Shown: positions 9,189 to 18,973, counted from the first letter of the stretch. The stretch: DNA of 64,000 bases from Flavobacterium cerinum (GCF_004028155.1 NZ_SBII01000013.1:1-64000), one strand, 5' to 3'. Notes: generated by a model not told the origin, from the sequence alone. Made by a program: numbers and translations.

Positions 9189-9452
9189 ATGAAAAAGTTA
9201 GATGCCCCAGAGAAGGTTATTTTTATTTGTGATGGTAAAAAATGCGGTGACTACAGCAAAGAGATTCGCAAAGACTTTAGGATAGAACTTAAAGACTGCG
9301 GATTGAAGAAAGTGGTAGAAGTTGTCCGTATGGGATGCAGTGACAATTGCAAGCACGCCCCTGTAATTGCCATTCAGCCTAAAAATATATGGATAGGCGA
9401 AGTGACAGAAAAAAACATACCTTCAATAATTAAAGACCATTTACAAAAATAA
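9189..9452 (+). CDS. Thioredoxin-like [2Fe-2S] ferredoxin
   Basis: 87 residues, cytoplasmic. The spacing CDGKKC (Cys14, Cys19) and GCSDNC (Cys50, Cys54) within a short thioredoxin-like fold fits the (2Fe-2S) ferredoxin domain family; a fifth Cys sits at 37. The stop codon overlaps the start of the following LysR gene in TAATG, which implies translational coupling. Electron transfer in sulfur metabolism is suggested only by the neighbours (LysR regulator and YeiH transporter). Confidence 0.8.
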   Translation: MKKLDAPEKVIFICDGKKCGDYSKEIRKDFRIELKDCGLKKVVEVVRMGCSDNCKHAPVIAIQPKNIWIGEVTEKNIPSIIKDHLQK

Positions 9453-10345
9453 TGTTTGACTTTAGGCTCAAGGTTTTTTACACGGTTGCAAAGCGGCTTA
9501 ATTTTACTAAAGCAGCGAGCGAACTGTTTATAACCCAGCCGGCTGTTACAAAACACATACAGGAAACAGAAAAACATTTTAATGCCAAGCTGTTTGAACG
9601 CAATGGCACAAAGATAGCTTTGACTCCCGCAGGCGAACTATTACTACAGCATACCGAAAAACTCTTTAGCGTTTACCGCGATCTTGAATTCGAAATGGGC
9701 AGTCTTGCCCAGCACCATAGCGGTATACTCCGTATAGGTGCAAGTACTACCATAGCACAATATATACTGCCGGCTGTTCTGGCAGTTTTTCATAAAAGGT
9801 TTATCGATATACAACCACAGCTCACCATTAATAATACCGAACTGATCGAACTTGCTTTACAGCGCAATGAAATTGACCTGGGTATTATTGAAGGGCATTC
9901 TAAGAACTCATCGTTTAAATACACTCCGTTTATTAAAGACGAACTGGTGCTTGTTGTGCGAACCGGCCATCCATTGGCTAAAAACCAAAGTGTTACATTA
10001 CAGGAGCTTTTAAAGATCCCTTTACTGCTTCGCGAACCGGGATCAGGAACATTAGAAGTAATTGTAGAAGCCTTAAAACCATTGGGTATAAAATTACCCC
10101 AGCTTACTGTAGAAATGCAGTTGGGGAGTACAGAGGGGATGAAACGCTATCTCCAAAATTCTGATGCAGCAGCTTTTCTTTCGGTGCATTCTATAATAAG
10201 CGGATTGCAGCAAAATCTATTCACCATTATAGATATTGAGGGACTTACCATAGAACGTAATATGTACTTTATACAAAAACATGGCGAAGAAGGAGCCTTA
10301 CCGGGTTTGTTCATGGATTTTGCTTTTCGTTATAACTTTAAGTAA
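9452..10345 (+). CDS. LysR family transcriptional regulator
   Basis: 297 residues. The N-terminal winged helix-turn-helix is clear: FYTVAKRLNFTKAASELFITQPAVTKHIQETEKHFNAKLFER (about residues 9-50). The substrate-binding domain follows from about 88 (GILRIGASTTIAQYILPAVLAVF). The start overlaps the ferredoxin stop by one base. The adjacent YeiH-family gene is a frequent partner of LysR regulators of the CysB/Cbl/YeiE type, so control of that transporter in response to a sulfur or anion signal is plausible. Confidence 0.92.
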   Translation: MFDFRLKVFYTVAKRLNFTKAASELFITQPAVTKHIQETEKHFNAKLFERNGTKIALTPAGELLLQHTEKLFSVYRDLEFEMGSLAQHHSGILRIGASTTIAQYILPAVLAVFHKRFIDIQPQLTINNTELIELALQRNEIDLGIIEGHSKNSSFKYTPFIKDELVLVVRTGHPLAKNQSVTLQELLKIPLLLREPGSGTLEVIVEALKPLGIKLPQLTVEMQLGSTEGMKRYLQNSDAAAFLSVHSIISGLQQNLFTIIDIEGLTIERNMYFIQKHGEEGALPGLFMDFAFRYNFK

Positions 10346-10423
10346 TCGGTTATTATAAAAAACGATTTCGTTACTGTTTCAATGTATCGGAAATTTGTAC
10401 TCATAATTAATTGAAGTTATATT

Positions 10424-11371
10424 ATGAGTTTAGCCGAAACGCCTCAAAATACTATCCTAAGTAAAATACTGTTTATAGCCGCAGCACTATTTTGTTTGTC
10501 GCCTTGGGCATCGCCTCCTTTAGCCTTGGTTATTGGTATTGCTATGGCATGGATGGTGGGGCATCCTTATGCTAAGTATAATGGTAAGGCAACTCAATTT
10601 TTATTAAAAGCTTCGGTTGTTGGACTGGGCTTTGGAATGAATGCCCACAGTGCTTTAAAAGCTGGGAAAGAAGGCATTATTTTTACGATAATTTCTATTA
10701 TCGGGACTTTTATATTTGGTTATCTGTTAAGTAAGATCCTTAAGATCGAAAAAAAGACATCCTACCTTATATCTTCCGGGACTGCGATTTGTGGAGGTAG
10801 TGCTATAGCAGCCGTTTCTCCCGTAATAAAGGCAGAAGAAAAACAAATATCTGTTGCATTAGGCGTTGTGTTTATCCTTAATTCGGTAGCATTGATATTG
10901 TTTCCTTTTATAGGGCATAAATTGCTGCTTAGCCAGGAACAGTTTGGGTTATGGAGTGCTATTGCCATACACGATACCAGCTCTGTAGTAGGAGCTGCGG
11001 GAAGCTATGGCGAAAAAGCGTTGGAGATCGCAACTACTGTGAAATTATCCCGTGCTTTGTGGATAATCCCGATTGCATTCTTATCGGCATTTTTGTTTAA
11101 AAACAAAGAAGCGAAGATCAAGATCCCTTATTTTATTGGACTGTTTATACTGGCGATGCTTGCCAATTCTTATATTCCTGTGGTTAAAACAATAAGCCCG
11201 TATGTGGTTACTATTGCAAAATCAGGTCTTACACTAACACTATTTTTAATAGGCTGCGGACTTTCTAAAAAGGTTCTAAGATCTGTAGGGTTCAGGCCAT
11301 TTGTACAAGGGGTATTGCTATGGCTTCTAATTTCTTCGGCAGCCTTGGGAGCTGTGCTGTTTTTTGCTTAA
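10424..11371 (+). CDS. YeiH family (UPF0324) putative sulfate exporter
   Basis: 315 residues with about ten membrane spans. Conserved segments of the family are visible: LLKASVVGLGFGMN near residue 60, SSGTAICGGSAIAAVSPVI near 115-133, AIAIHDTSSVVGAAGSYG near 180-197, and LTLFLIGCGLSKK near 270. Members are inner-membrane proteins usually annotated as putative sulfate or sulfonate exporters, though transport has been shown for few. It lies 78 bp after the LysR gene on the same strand. Confidence 0.88.
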   Translation: MSLAETPQNTILSKILFIAAALFCLSPWASPPLALVIGIAMAWMVGHPYAKYNGKATQFLLKASVVGLGFGMNAHSALKAGKEGIIFTIISIIGTFIFGYLLSKILKIEKKTSYLISSGTAICGGSAIAAVSPVIKAEEKQISVALGVVFILNSVALILFPFIGHKLLLSQEQFGLWSAIAIHDTSSVVGAAGSYGEKALEIATTVKLSRALWIIPIAFLSAFLFKNKEAKIKIPYFIGLFILAMLANSYIPVVKTISPYVVTIAKSGLTLTLFLIGCGLSKKVLRSVGFRPFVQGVLLWLLISSAALGAVLFFA

Positions 11372-11411
11372 ATCGAATCCTTTTATTCTATACCACATCT
11401 GCTAAATTGTT

Positions 11412-11419
11412 TACCTTTG
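11412..11419 (+). promoter_or_regulatory. Promoter -7 element (TACCTTTG) for pepD
   Basis: TACCTTTG matches TAnnTTTG and lies 50 bp before the pepD ATG, in the gap after the YeiH gene. No TTG at the proper -33 distance was found. Confidence 0.45.
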
Positions 11420-11469
11420 TGGGCATAGCTTAAAATCATTAATTAAGAATACAAAATAAAATAGTTATA

Positions 11470-12930
11470 ATGAGCCAGGAAATAAGAAACCTGGAGCCAA
11501 AAGCGCTCTGGAATAAATTTGCCGACCTAAACGCGGTACCGCGTCCTTCTAAAAAAGAAGAAAGAGTAATTGCTTTTATGAAAGATTTTGGAAAGCAGTT
11601 AGGACTTGAAACTATCGAGGACGAAGTAGGTAACGTAATCATTAAAAAGCCTGCTACTAAGGGCATGGAAAACCGCAAGATGATTGTAATGCAATCGCAC
11701 CTTGATATGGTACACCAAAAAAATACTGCTACCGTTTTTGATTTTGACACCCAGGGTATCGACATGTATGTAGACGGCGACTGGGTACGTGCAAAAGGTA
11801 CAACACTTGGTGCTGATAACGGATTAGGGGTTGCTACTATCATGGCAATACTTGAAAGTAAAGACATTCCGCATCCTGCTATCGAAGCTTTATTTACTAT
11901 AGATGAAGAAACCGGAATGACGGGTGCTATGGGACTTAAAGGCGGATTGCTTGACGGTGAGATATTATTGAACCTTGATACAGAAGAGGACGACGAAATT
12001 GATATCGGTTGTGCAGGTGGTATCGATGTTACTGCTGTAAGAGAGTACCATGAAGAAGAAGTTCCTGAGAACTCTGTAGGATATACAATTACGGTGAACG
12101 GACTTAACGGAGGTCACTCCGGTATAGATATCCACAAGGGTTTAGGTAATGCGAATAAGATCATGAACCGTTTATTATTTGACGGTTTTGAGAATTTTGG
12201 TTTACAGATCGCCGAAATTAACGGAGGAAGCCTTCGTAATGCAATACCACGTGAGAGCTTTGCGAAAGTAATTATCTCTGAAATCTTTGATGAAGCTTTT
12301 GTTTTTGATATGCAGGAAGTAATCAACGATATAAAAGCAGAATACAAAACAACCGAGCCAAACCTTACAATTACTATTGAGAAAGGCGACCTGCCTGCTA
12401 AAGTAATGGAGCTTGGTGTTCAGGAAGGTTTAACACGTGCAGTGTATGCTGCTCATAATGGTGTATACCGTATGAGCCCTGATATGGAAGACCTTGTAGA
12501 AACGTCTAACAACATTGCGAGAGTTATCGTTAAAGACGGTAAAATATATGTTGGATGTTTAACACGTTCGTCTGTAGAAAGCTCTAAAATGGACCTTGCT
12601 AATGCATTGCGTTCTACTTTTGAGCTTATCGGATGTGAGGTGTCTCAAACGGGATCTTACCCGGGATGGACTCCAAACGTGAACTCTCCAATTCTTGAAG
12701 TGCTTAAAGAAATATACGAAAAGCAAAACGGCACTAAACCTGCTGTGGTTGCCTGCCATGCCGGACTTGAATGCGGTATATTAGGAACAAACTATCCTGA
12801 TATGGATATGATCTCTTTTGGACCTACTATTAAAGGAGCTCACTCTCCGGACGAAAGAGCAAGTATTAAATCGGCTCAAAAATACTGGAAGTTCGTTCTT
12901 GAAATATTAGAGAATATACCTTCGAAATAG
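11470..12930 (+). CDS. pepD: Aminoacyl-histidine dipeptidase (Xaa-His dipeptidase, M20 family)
   Basis: 486 residues, cytosolic. It cleaves Xaa-His dipeptides such as carnosine and other unspecific dipeptides using two zinc ions. Metal-site motifs of the family are present: QSHLDMVHQ (His77, Asp79), GADNGLGVA (Asp116) and the catalytic DEETGMTG (Glu146/Glu147), followed by NLDTEEDDEIDIGCAGG. Length and overall order agree with PepD. A terminator follows 40 bp downstream and the gene appears monocistronic. Confidence 0.93.
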   Translation: MSQEIRNLEPKALWNKFADLNAVPRPSKKEERVIAFMKDFGKQLGLETIEDEVGNVIIKKPATKGMENRKMIVMQSHLDMVHQKNTATVFDFDTQGIDMYVDGDWVRAKGTTLGADNGLGVATIMAILESKDIPHPAIEALFTIDEETGMTGAMGLKGGLLDGEILLNLDTEEDDEIDIGCAGGIDVTAVREYHEEEVPENSVGYTITVNGLNGGHSGIDIHKGLGNANKIMNRLLFDGFENFGLQIAEINGGSLRNAIPRESFAKVIISEIFDEAFVFDMQEVINDIKAEYKTTEPNLTITIEKGDLPAKVMELGVQEGLTRAVYAAHNGVYRMSPDMEDLVETSNNIARVIVKDGKIYVGCLTRSSVESSKMDLANALRSTFELIGCEVSQTGSYPGWTPNVNSPILEVLKEIYEKQNGTKPAVVACHAGLECGILGTNYPDMDMISFGPTIKGAHSPDERASIKSAQKYWKFVLEILENIPSK

Positions 12931-12970
12931 TCATAAAGCAAGACAGGCTGATGCCTCAGAATAAATTTAG

Positions 12971-13000
12971 AAACCCACTTAAAAATAAGTGGGTTTTTTT
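12971..13000 (+). terminator. Intrinsic terminator after pepD
   Basis: Stem AAACCCACTTA / TAAGTGGGTTT with a four-base loop, followed by a run of T. Confidence 0.85.
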
Positions 13001-13068
13001 ATGGAAAATAGCAATATTATGATATAATTTTAATACGATTTTACGTTACTACAAAAACTACACACACC

Positions 13069-14097
13069 ATGAAACACATCTTCTTGCTGCTGGCACTTTC
13101 GGCAGCATTTTTCTCCTGTTCACACAAACCTGAAAAGGTTGAGAAAGCCTTTTATTACTGGAAAAACAATGAGTATTCAATGGATAGTGAACGACGGGAA
13201 CTAGATAGTCTTGGTGTGAAAAAACTATATGTAAAATTTTTTGAGGTAGAGGACGATGAGGTAATGGGAATAATACCCGTTGCGAAGACTGATCTGCACT
13301 TTTATAATAATTCAGACAGCCTGAAAATTGTACCTACTGTTTATATTCGTAATGAAGTATTTAAAGGGGTTACTCATGGCGCACTGGATTCGCTTGCCGA
13401 TAATGTAAACTTTCTCATCAATAAATATATGACTGATTATAAGTTTGAGCGTATTGGTAAGGCAGATGAATATCAAATGGATTGTGACTGGACATTGAGT
13501 ACTAAGGATAATTATTTTTATTTTCTGAAAAAACTTAAAAAGGTATCAGAGAAAACGATTAGTTGTACGCTTAGGCTGTATCCCTATAAATATCCTGACA
13601 AAATGGGCGTGCCTCCTGTGGATAAAGCTATGCTGATGTGTTACAACCTGATCGATCCATTGGCTAAGAATAATAAAAACTCTATACTTGATGTAGATGA
13701 GTTAAAGGCCTATTTAAAGACAGACACTAAATATCCGCTTAAATTAGATATTGCCCTGCCAATATATTCCTGGATGCAGGTGTACCAGAATGATCATTTT
13801 TCTAAAGTGCTTTATACTAATACTACTACGATAAAAGAGATACTCAAACCTGGTAAGCCCTTATGGTATGATGTAAAAAAAGATACTGTGATCAATGAGT
13901 TTTATTTAAGGGCAGGAGACAAAGTTAAAATAGAGGAAGTCAGCACTGCCGATCTTCACAAAGCTATTGATGAACTAAAAAAACACATACAATTTGCTCC
14001 CGATATTACTGTGAGCCTTTTCCATTTAGATGAAGAACAAATAAGCCGCTTTAGCCATGAAGAAATTAAATCTTTTTATTCTCGTTTTACTGAGTAG
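13069..14097 (+). CDS. Exported lipoprotein of unknown function, possibly a glycosidase-like TIM barrel
   Basis: 342 residues starting with a lipoprotein signal peptide (lipobox FFSC, Cys17). Alternating strands such as KKLYVKFFEV, LKIVPTVYIRN, YQMDCDWTLS, TISCTLRLYPYKY, KAMLMCYNL and PLKLDIALPIYSW resemble the beta strands of a glycoside-hydrolase-like (beta/alpha)8 barrel; the DCDW strand end would be a candidate acidic site. I cannot name the family. The last 41 bases overlap the next gene in another frame, so the two are translationally linked and very probably act together. Confidence 0.7.
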   Translation: MKHIFLLLALSAAFFSCSHKPEKVEKAFYYWKNNEYSMDSERRELDSLGVKKLYVKFFEVEDDEVMGIIPVAKTDLHFYNNSDSLKIVPTVYIRNEVFKGVTHGALDSLADNVNFLINKYMTDYKFERIGKADEYQMDCDWTLSTKDNYFYFLKKLKKVSEKTISCTLRLYPYKYPDKMGVPPVDKAMLMCYNLIDPLAKNNKNSILDVDELKAYLKTDTKYPLKLDIALPIYSWMQVYQNDHFSKVLYTNTTTIKEILKPGKPLWYDVKKDTVINEFYLRAGDKVKIEEVSTADLHKAIDELKKHIQFAPDITVSLFHLDEEQISRFSHEEIKSFYSRFTE

Positions 14098-16330
14098 CAG
14101 TATTACTGCCCATGCCTGCGGATTTTATCCTTATTCTGATGAGATTCGTTATTGTTTCTTTAAACCGGAATACTACGGTTATAAATCTTTTTCAGAGTTT
14201 TTTTATACGGCAAACTATTTCGAACCTAAAGAGATTTATGAGGAAGGTGAGAATTCGCCTAATGAGGAGTTTTGGTTTCGCTACTGTAAAGGAAAAGTTC
14301 CTATAGCTGCAATCAGTCAGGCTGTGTACGAGATCAATCAGGCTGATTTTAATAAGAATTCGCCAAACGCAATGGTAAAATACTTATTTGACAGCCATGA
14401 TACAGCGGCTATAGACTATCTTAAATTTGCTAAAAGCTGCGAAAACCTTAATGTTTTTTACAGCGATCCGTGGGAGCGAAATGAATATGCAAAAATGCCT
14501 CAAATAGCTACACACATTAGGAAATCTCAGGATTTAGCGACGAGTGTTAAAAATAAAGAAATAGGTTTAAGGTATGCTTTTCTGGCAATTCGAATGGCTT
14601 TTTATAATCAGGATTTGGCATTGGTAAAAAAGCTGTACGATCAGTTTTTTGCTCATACCCAAAATAAAGAAATGGTGTATTACTGGAGTCTTCATTTTAG
14701 GGCATTGACAGAAATAGATAAACCACTGGCATTTTTTTATGCAGCTCAGGTATTTGCTAACTCTCCCGAAAAACGCTTTGCGATATATAACAATATTAGC
14801 GGTACTGTTCCAGTTACTGATGTATTAAAATATGCAGTGACTCAGGAAGAAAGAGCTAACGTATATCTTATGGCGGGCATTCATAGGCCGGATAGGGCAT
14901 TGGAAGAGATAAAAGGAATGTATAAAAATACTCCGCATTCTCAAGGGGTTGCCTTTTTGTTGCTGCGCGAAGTTAATAAGATAGAAGACTGGGTACATAC
15001 ACCTTATTATTCTCTCTTCGCACCGTCTGTACAAAATGGTTACGATGAATATAAAGAGGGATCTATAGCTAAGGTTTTGAATAGAGTTGCAGATGACAGG
15101 ATGTATGCCGCTAAGGTTTTACAATTTGTAAAATCGGTAAAAGATAGCGGTGTGTATAATCCTGAATTTTGGGAATTGGCGCAGGCTCAACTCGAATTCA
15201 TGACACAGCAGTATAGTGATGCATTAAAAACCATTGCAAATGTAGAAAAAGGTCTTGATCGTAATAATGATGTTTATAACGAATTACAGATGATAAAAGC
15301 TTTGGCGCTTACAGCATCACAGCCTTATGGCAGAGCGGTTATATTAGATGAAATAAAATCCATTGTTCTTAAAAATAAAAGTGATCAAAAATTTCTTTTT
15401 GCTTTTGGACGTGAACTTGAATATAAAGGCAATACCAATGATGCCGCTTTGATTTATTCGCAATTAAGCGATGAGGAAGAAAGGGAATATTCTGAAGGGG
15501 AGTATGTAAATGCTGCTTTTTGGAAGACTTCTAGAAATAATGGTGATAACTATCATGATTTTTATACAGATTATTTTGGCTACATCAATGGCTATTATAC
15601 ACCGGAACAAATTGCTGGAGTTGTCGAAGCTATAGAGAACAGTAGGGATACAGATAGTTTTTCGGTATGGAAATACAGTGTGCTTAAAGACCGTCTTAAT
15701 GAGCTTTATGATTTGCTCGGTACAAAGTATATAAGGCAGAATAAGTTAGCAGAGGCGCTTCCCTGTTTTAAAAAAGTTGCCAAAACCTACATGAACGGTA
15801 ATTTAGCATTATGGGAACGTACCGAAGATTATTGGAATGTATTCGATAAAAATCCATTCTACCAAATCAAGTATACACCTAATTTTATACCGGTTAAGGA
15901 CAATATAAAACTTAATAAATATACGGTTACAAAACAGCTCATTAAATATATAGAGAAGGCAGAAAATCCTAAAGAAAAAGACAGGGATTATTATTACTTT
16001 CTTGTTGCCAATTGTTACTACAACATGACCAAAAATGGTAATTCATGGATGATGAGACGATATAATTGGACTAGTGGTTACACCACAACAATAGTAGAAG
16101 ACGAAAAAGAGTATAATGAAGGACTGCTTGCGCAGAAATACTATAAGCAGGCATTAAAACATGCAAAAACAGAAAAGTTCAAGGCATTATGTTTTAGGAT
16201 GCTTGCCCATTGTGCAGGAGAGGAAATTGGCAATCCGTATTCTAAAATACTCATGACTGAATATCCTCAGGAATATAAAGAACTTAATAACTGTACACGT
16301 TTTGCAGATTATTTTAACGCCCGCAGATAA
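14057..16330 (+). CDS. Large exported helical-repeat protein of unknown function
   Basis: 757 residues with a signal peptide (MKKLNLFILVLLSSSITAHA, then CGFYP). The body is mostly helical with TPR-like pairs, for example KLAEALPCFKKVAKTYMNGN, EYNEGLLAQKYYKQALKHAKTEKFKALCFRMLAHC and DLALVKKLYDQFFAHTQNKEMVYY, suggesting an alpha-solenoid. It has no T9SS sorting domain and no lipobox, so it is probably periplasmic. The start lies inside the upstream lipoprotein gene (41-bp overlap). A strong terminator begins at the stop codon. No specific function can be given. Confidence 0.7.
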   Translation: MKKLNLFILVLLSSSITAHACGFYPYSDEIRYCFFKPEYYGYKSFSEFFYTANYFEPKEIYEEGENSPNEEFWFRYCKGKVPIAAISQAVYEINQADFNKNSPNAMVKYLFDSHDTAAIDYLKFAKSCENLNVFYSDPWERNEYAKMPQIATHIRKSQDLATSVKNKEIGLRYAFLAIRMAFYNQDLALVKKLYDQFFAHTQNKEMVYYWSLHFRALTEIDKPLAFFYAAQVFANSPEKRFAIYNNISGTVPVTDVLKYAVTQEERANVYLMAGIHRPDRALEEIKGMYKNTPHSQGVAFLLLREVNKIEDWVHTPYYSLFAPSVQNGYDEYKEGSIAKVLNRVADDRMYAAKVLQFVKSVKDSGVYNPEFWELAQAQLEFMTQQYSDALKTIANVEKGLDRNNDVYNELQMIKALALTASQPYGRAVILDEIKSIVLKNKSDQKFLFAFGRELEYKGNTNDAALIYSQLSDEEEREYSEGEYVNAAFWKTSRNNGDNYHDFYTDYFGYINGYYTPEQIAGVVEAIENSRDTDSFSVWKYSVLKDRLNELYDLLGTKYIRQNKLAEALPCFKKVAKTYMNGNLALWERTEDYWNVFDKNPFYQIKYTPNFIPVKDNIKLNKYTVTKQLIKYIEKAENPKEKDRDYYYFLVANCYYNMTKNGNSWMMRRYNWTSGYTTTIVEDEKEYNEGLLAQKYYKQALKHAKTEKFKALCFRMLAHCAGEEIGNPYSKILMTEYPQEYKELNNCTRFADYFNARR

Positions 16331-16362
16331 AACAAACCCCTCGATTGCGAGGGGTTTGTTTT
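16329..16362 (+). terminator. Intrinsic terminator, near-perfect 15-bp stem
   Basis: AAAACAAACCCCTCG pairs fully with CGAGGGGTTTGTTTT around an ATTG loop; the left arm begins within the stop codon of the preceding gene. Confidence 0.88.
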
Positions 16363-16403
16363 ATAGAGAATTAGTGATCTTTGTTACATACTGTTTTTAA
16401 AAA

Positions 16404-17345
16404 TTACAGCCAAATCACTTTCTGTACACTTTCATGAGGCGCACTTATAATTTGGCCATAAAGTTCAGGGCGTCTTGCGTTCCTGTAACGATGCCCGCCT
16501 GCGCTTGTTAGTTTTTCAGGATCTAACTCGGCTATTGTAAAAGAGTCTTCAAGCTCACGGCATTCGGCAATTATATCTCCATAAGGGTCAATGATCATGG
16601 AACAGCCATTTTTTAACTGATCATCATCCATACCTATAGGATTGGAAAAGACAGCATAAACGGCATTATCATAAGCGCGTGCAGGCAACCACTTCATAAG
16701 CCATTCCCTGCCTTTTGGCCCGTCAAATTCTTCGCGGAGCTGCACTGCATTGGCTTCTTTATCTTTCCATAATTCCGGATCAACAAATCCGGCACCAGGG
16801 CGTGTTGATGGCGTGCACATGGTAACGTGTGGCATGAATATAATTTGAGCACCTAATAAGGCCGTGGCGCGAACATTTTCGATAATATTATTGTCGTAAC
16901 AAATGAGTATACCGCACTTCCAACCCCGAATATCAAAAACAGTATAGCTTGTTCCCGGAACAATATTCGGGTTAATAAACGGATGGAGTTTTCTGTGTTT
17001 GGCTATCAGTCCGGTTTGGTCGACACAAACGTGTGCCTTATAGATATTGTCTTTTTCATCTTTTTCGAACAAACCCGCTAAAATGGTAATTTGGTGTTTT
17101 TCAGCAATAGCTATTAGTGCCTTAATACTTGGACCATCCGGAATATATTCTGCTAGCTCAAGCATTTGTTCTTTGCTGAGGTTTCTGGCAAAGGTATATC
17201 CTGTAATAGAGCATTCATGAAAGTTGATAACATCGGCACCTGCCAAAGCTGCTTCTCGTGATAGTTTTTCTATTATACTTAGATTATAAACTTTATCGTG
17301 GCTTTTGTTTTCGAATTGGGCTGTGGCAATTTTTAAATTTTTCAT
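16404..17345 (-). CDS. Carbon-nitrogen hydrolase (nitrilase superfamily)
   Basis: 313 residues from the ATG at 17345; the longer frame adds 24 residues with no family similarity. The nitrilase Glu-Lys-Cys triad is visible: Glu44 in INFHECSITGY, Lys119 in AKHRKLHPF and Cys149 in CGILICYDN. Such enzymes hydrolyse nitriles, amides or N-carbamoyl compounds; the substrate is not predictable here. The gene follows an AraC regulator on the same strand by 78 bp, so regulation by that neighbour is possible. Confidence 0.88.
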   Translation of the reverse strand: MKNLKIATAQFENKSHDKVYNLSIIEKLSREAALAGADVINFHECSITGYTFARNLSKEQMLELAEYIPDGPSIKALIAIAEKHQITILAGLFEKDEKDNIYKAHVCVDQTGLIAKHRKLHPFINPNIVPGTSYTVFDIRGWKCGILICYDNNIIENVRATALLGAQIIFMPHVTMCTPSTRPGAGFVDPELWKDKEANAVQLREEFDGPKGREWLMKWLPARAYDNAVYAVFSNPIGMDDDQLKNGCSMIIDPYGDIIAECRELEDSFTIAELDPEKLTSAGGHRYRNARRPELYGQIISAPHESVQKVIWL

Positions 17346-17423
17346 CGCTTTGATCTTGTAAGTTGATAGTGCGAAGATGAAAAAAATGTAAACATGTCTA
17401 TTGTAGAAAACCGACAAAATTAT

Positions 17424-18233
17424 TTATTGCAGCGCAAGGAAGTTAACAGCTAGTAGGTTATTGTTTATTAGGTATTGAAGCGGCGTTAGGCCTGTAAATT
17501 TTTTGAAGGAGTTGTTTAAATGCGATTGGTCATAATAACCAGAAATGTAACTAACATCTGAGAGGCTTAGTGTTGGGGAAATATGTTTCATGTTCTTAAG
17601 TAAATGCTGAAACTTGATAATGTCGGCAAACTTTTTTGGACTTAGGCCAATGTGTTCCCGGAATTTTCGTTCCAGCTGTCTTTCTGTAGAAGGGATGTCT
17701 TTTAGCGTTTCCGTTATAGTGTTCATGCCCTTTTGAGCATAAATTTGTTGCAGGGACATGGATATTATTTTGTCACTGTAGGAATGTTTTAGCAGCCTCT
17801 TTAAAAGAAAATCTTCAATAGCTGTAATGGCGATATTATTTCCTGAATAATTTTGTACTTGGTCTATTAATATACGACCCGATTGTCCGGCAAGATCAGT
17901 AAAAGAGATGGTTTCATTGGTAACTTCAAAAGCAGGAACAGCAAATAATTTGAATAGGGCGGATGGCTGCAATACCACAATGAGCATATCCATTTCGCTT
18001 GCAGCCGAGAGGGTATTGAATTGTGTTATCTGTCCATATACAAAGCATTCAGGCTGAATAGTAAGATTACCATCTTTGCCGCTTTTTTGCCGCAGGGGAG
18101 CCTTTCGATGAAAAACAATGCCGGGACTCCCATCAGAGAACATCCTGAAATCAGGGTTTGTGCCAACGTTATTTGAAAGGATCAAATAATGCCGCACAAT
18201 GTGCTGCAAAGATGGGGATGGGGCTATCTGCAT
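17424..18233 (-). CDS. AraC family transcriptional regulator
   Basis: 269 residues. The N-terminal half (MQIAPSPSLQHIVRHYLILS... DGSPGIVFH... FVYGQITQF) matches the cupin-like DUF6597 region common in Bacteroidota AraC proteins. The C-terminal half has the two helix-turn-helix motifs, with STERQLERKFREHIGLSPKKFADIIKFQHLL and LSDVSYISGYYDQSHLNNSFKKFTGLTPLQYL. It lies directly upstream of the nitrilase gene. The ligand is unknown. Confidence 0.88.
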   Translation of the reverse strand: MQIAPSPSLQHIVRHYLILSNNVGTNPDFRMFSDGSPGIVFHRKAPLRQKSGKDGNLTIQPECFVYGQITQFNTLSAASEMDMLIVVLQPSALFKLFAVPAFEVTNETISFTDLAGQSGRILIDQVQNYSGNNIAITAIEDFLLKRLLKHSYSDKIISMSLQQIYAQKGMNTITETLKDIPSTERQLERKFREHIGLSPKKFADIIKFQHLLKNMKHISPTLSLSDVSYISGYYDQSHLNNSFKKFTGLTPLQYLINNNLLAVNFLALQ

Positions 18234-18246
18234 TTTAAGATAACTG

Positions 18247-18813
18247 TTATTCTATGTCGATATTGTATTTCTGTAATAATCCCGGAGTACCCTGTAGTGA
18301 GAATTTTGCTTTTTTAAGACGGTTCTTCTCAGGATCTAAAGCATAATTTATGGCCGATCTAAAATCTGCTTTTTCCAGAATAGTGTTCTCAAAAATAGCA
18401 TTGCGCAGGTCACAGTCCGTAAATAAAGCGTTTGTTAAGTCGGCCTGAACAAAATCAACCTCCTGAAGATTGCATTTTTTAAAACGGATGTTCTTTAGCT
18501 TAAGATTATAAAAGGACGACAGGTTAAGTTGGCATTCTGTAAACTGCATGGTCATTAAAAAAGGATCGCTTATGCTGAAGTTGAACCCTGTCATCTTACA
18601 ATTTTTAAAATCGATTTCTTTAAAAGCAGTGCCTTTGGCATTCACCATACTAAAGTTACAATCGGTAAAAGTACATTCGGAAAAAACAATACCTGTAATA
18701 TTTGCCGATGAAAAATTGCAGCTATTAAAAGTACAATTGTCATATTCTGCTAAAGGTAATGGGGCTGAGGTATAATCCTGTCGTTCAAAAACAGTATCCT
18801 GTATAAAGTTCAT
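18247..18813 (-). CDS. Pentapeptide-repeat protein
   Basis: 188 residues, nearly all pentapeptide repeats of A(D/N)LxF type: CTFNSCNFSSANITGIVFSECTF, FKNCKMTGFNF, VDFVQADLTNALFTDCDLRNAIFEN. The repeats form a right-handed quadrilateral helix. Length and layout resemble McbG/Qnr-type proteins that mimic DNA and protect gyrase, but other pentapeptide proteins have unrelated roles. It is separated by 13 bp from the AraC gene on the same strand and may be co-transcribed with it. Confidence 0.82.
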   Translation of the reverse strand: MNFIQDTVFERQDYTSAPLPLAEYDNCTFNSCNFSSANITGIVFSECTFTDCNFSMVNAKGTAFKEIDFKNCKMTGFNFSISDPFLMTMQFTECQLNLSSFYNLKLKNIRFKKCNLQEVDFVQADLTNALFTDCDLRNAIFENTILEKADFRSAINYALDPEKNRLKKAKFSLQGTPGLLQKYNIDIE

Positions 18814-18973
18814 AGGGTAGTAGATATTTCGGCTAAATTAATAAAACACCTTTTAAGAGAACAGCTTTACCAGGTTAATTGATGATAGTATTTATTGATA
18901 CTATATGATAGAGTTTATTGATAGCAATTGCTAACTTATTGTGTATAGATTTTTTAGCTTTTTATGAAAAGAA

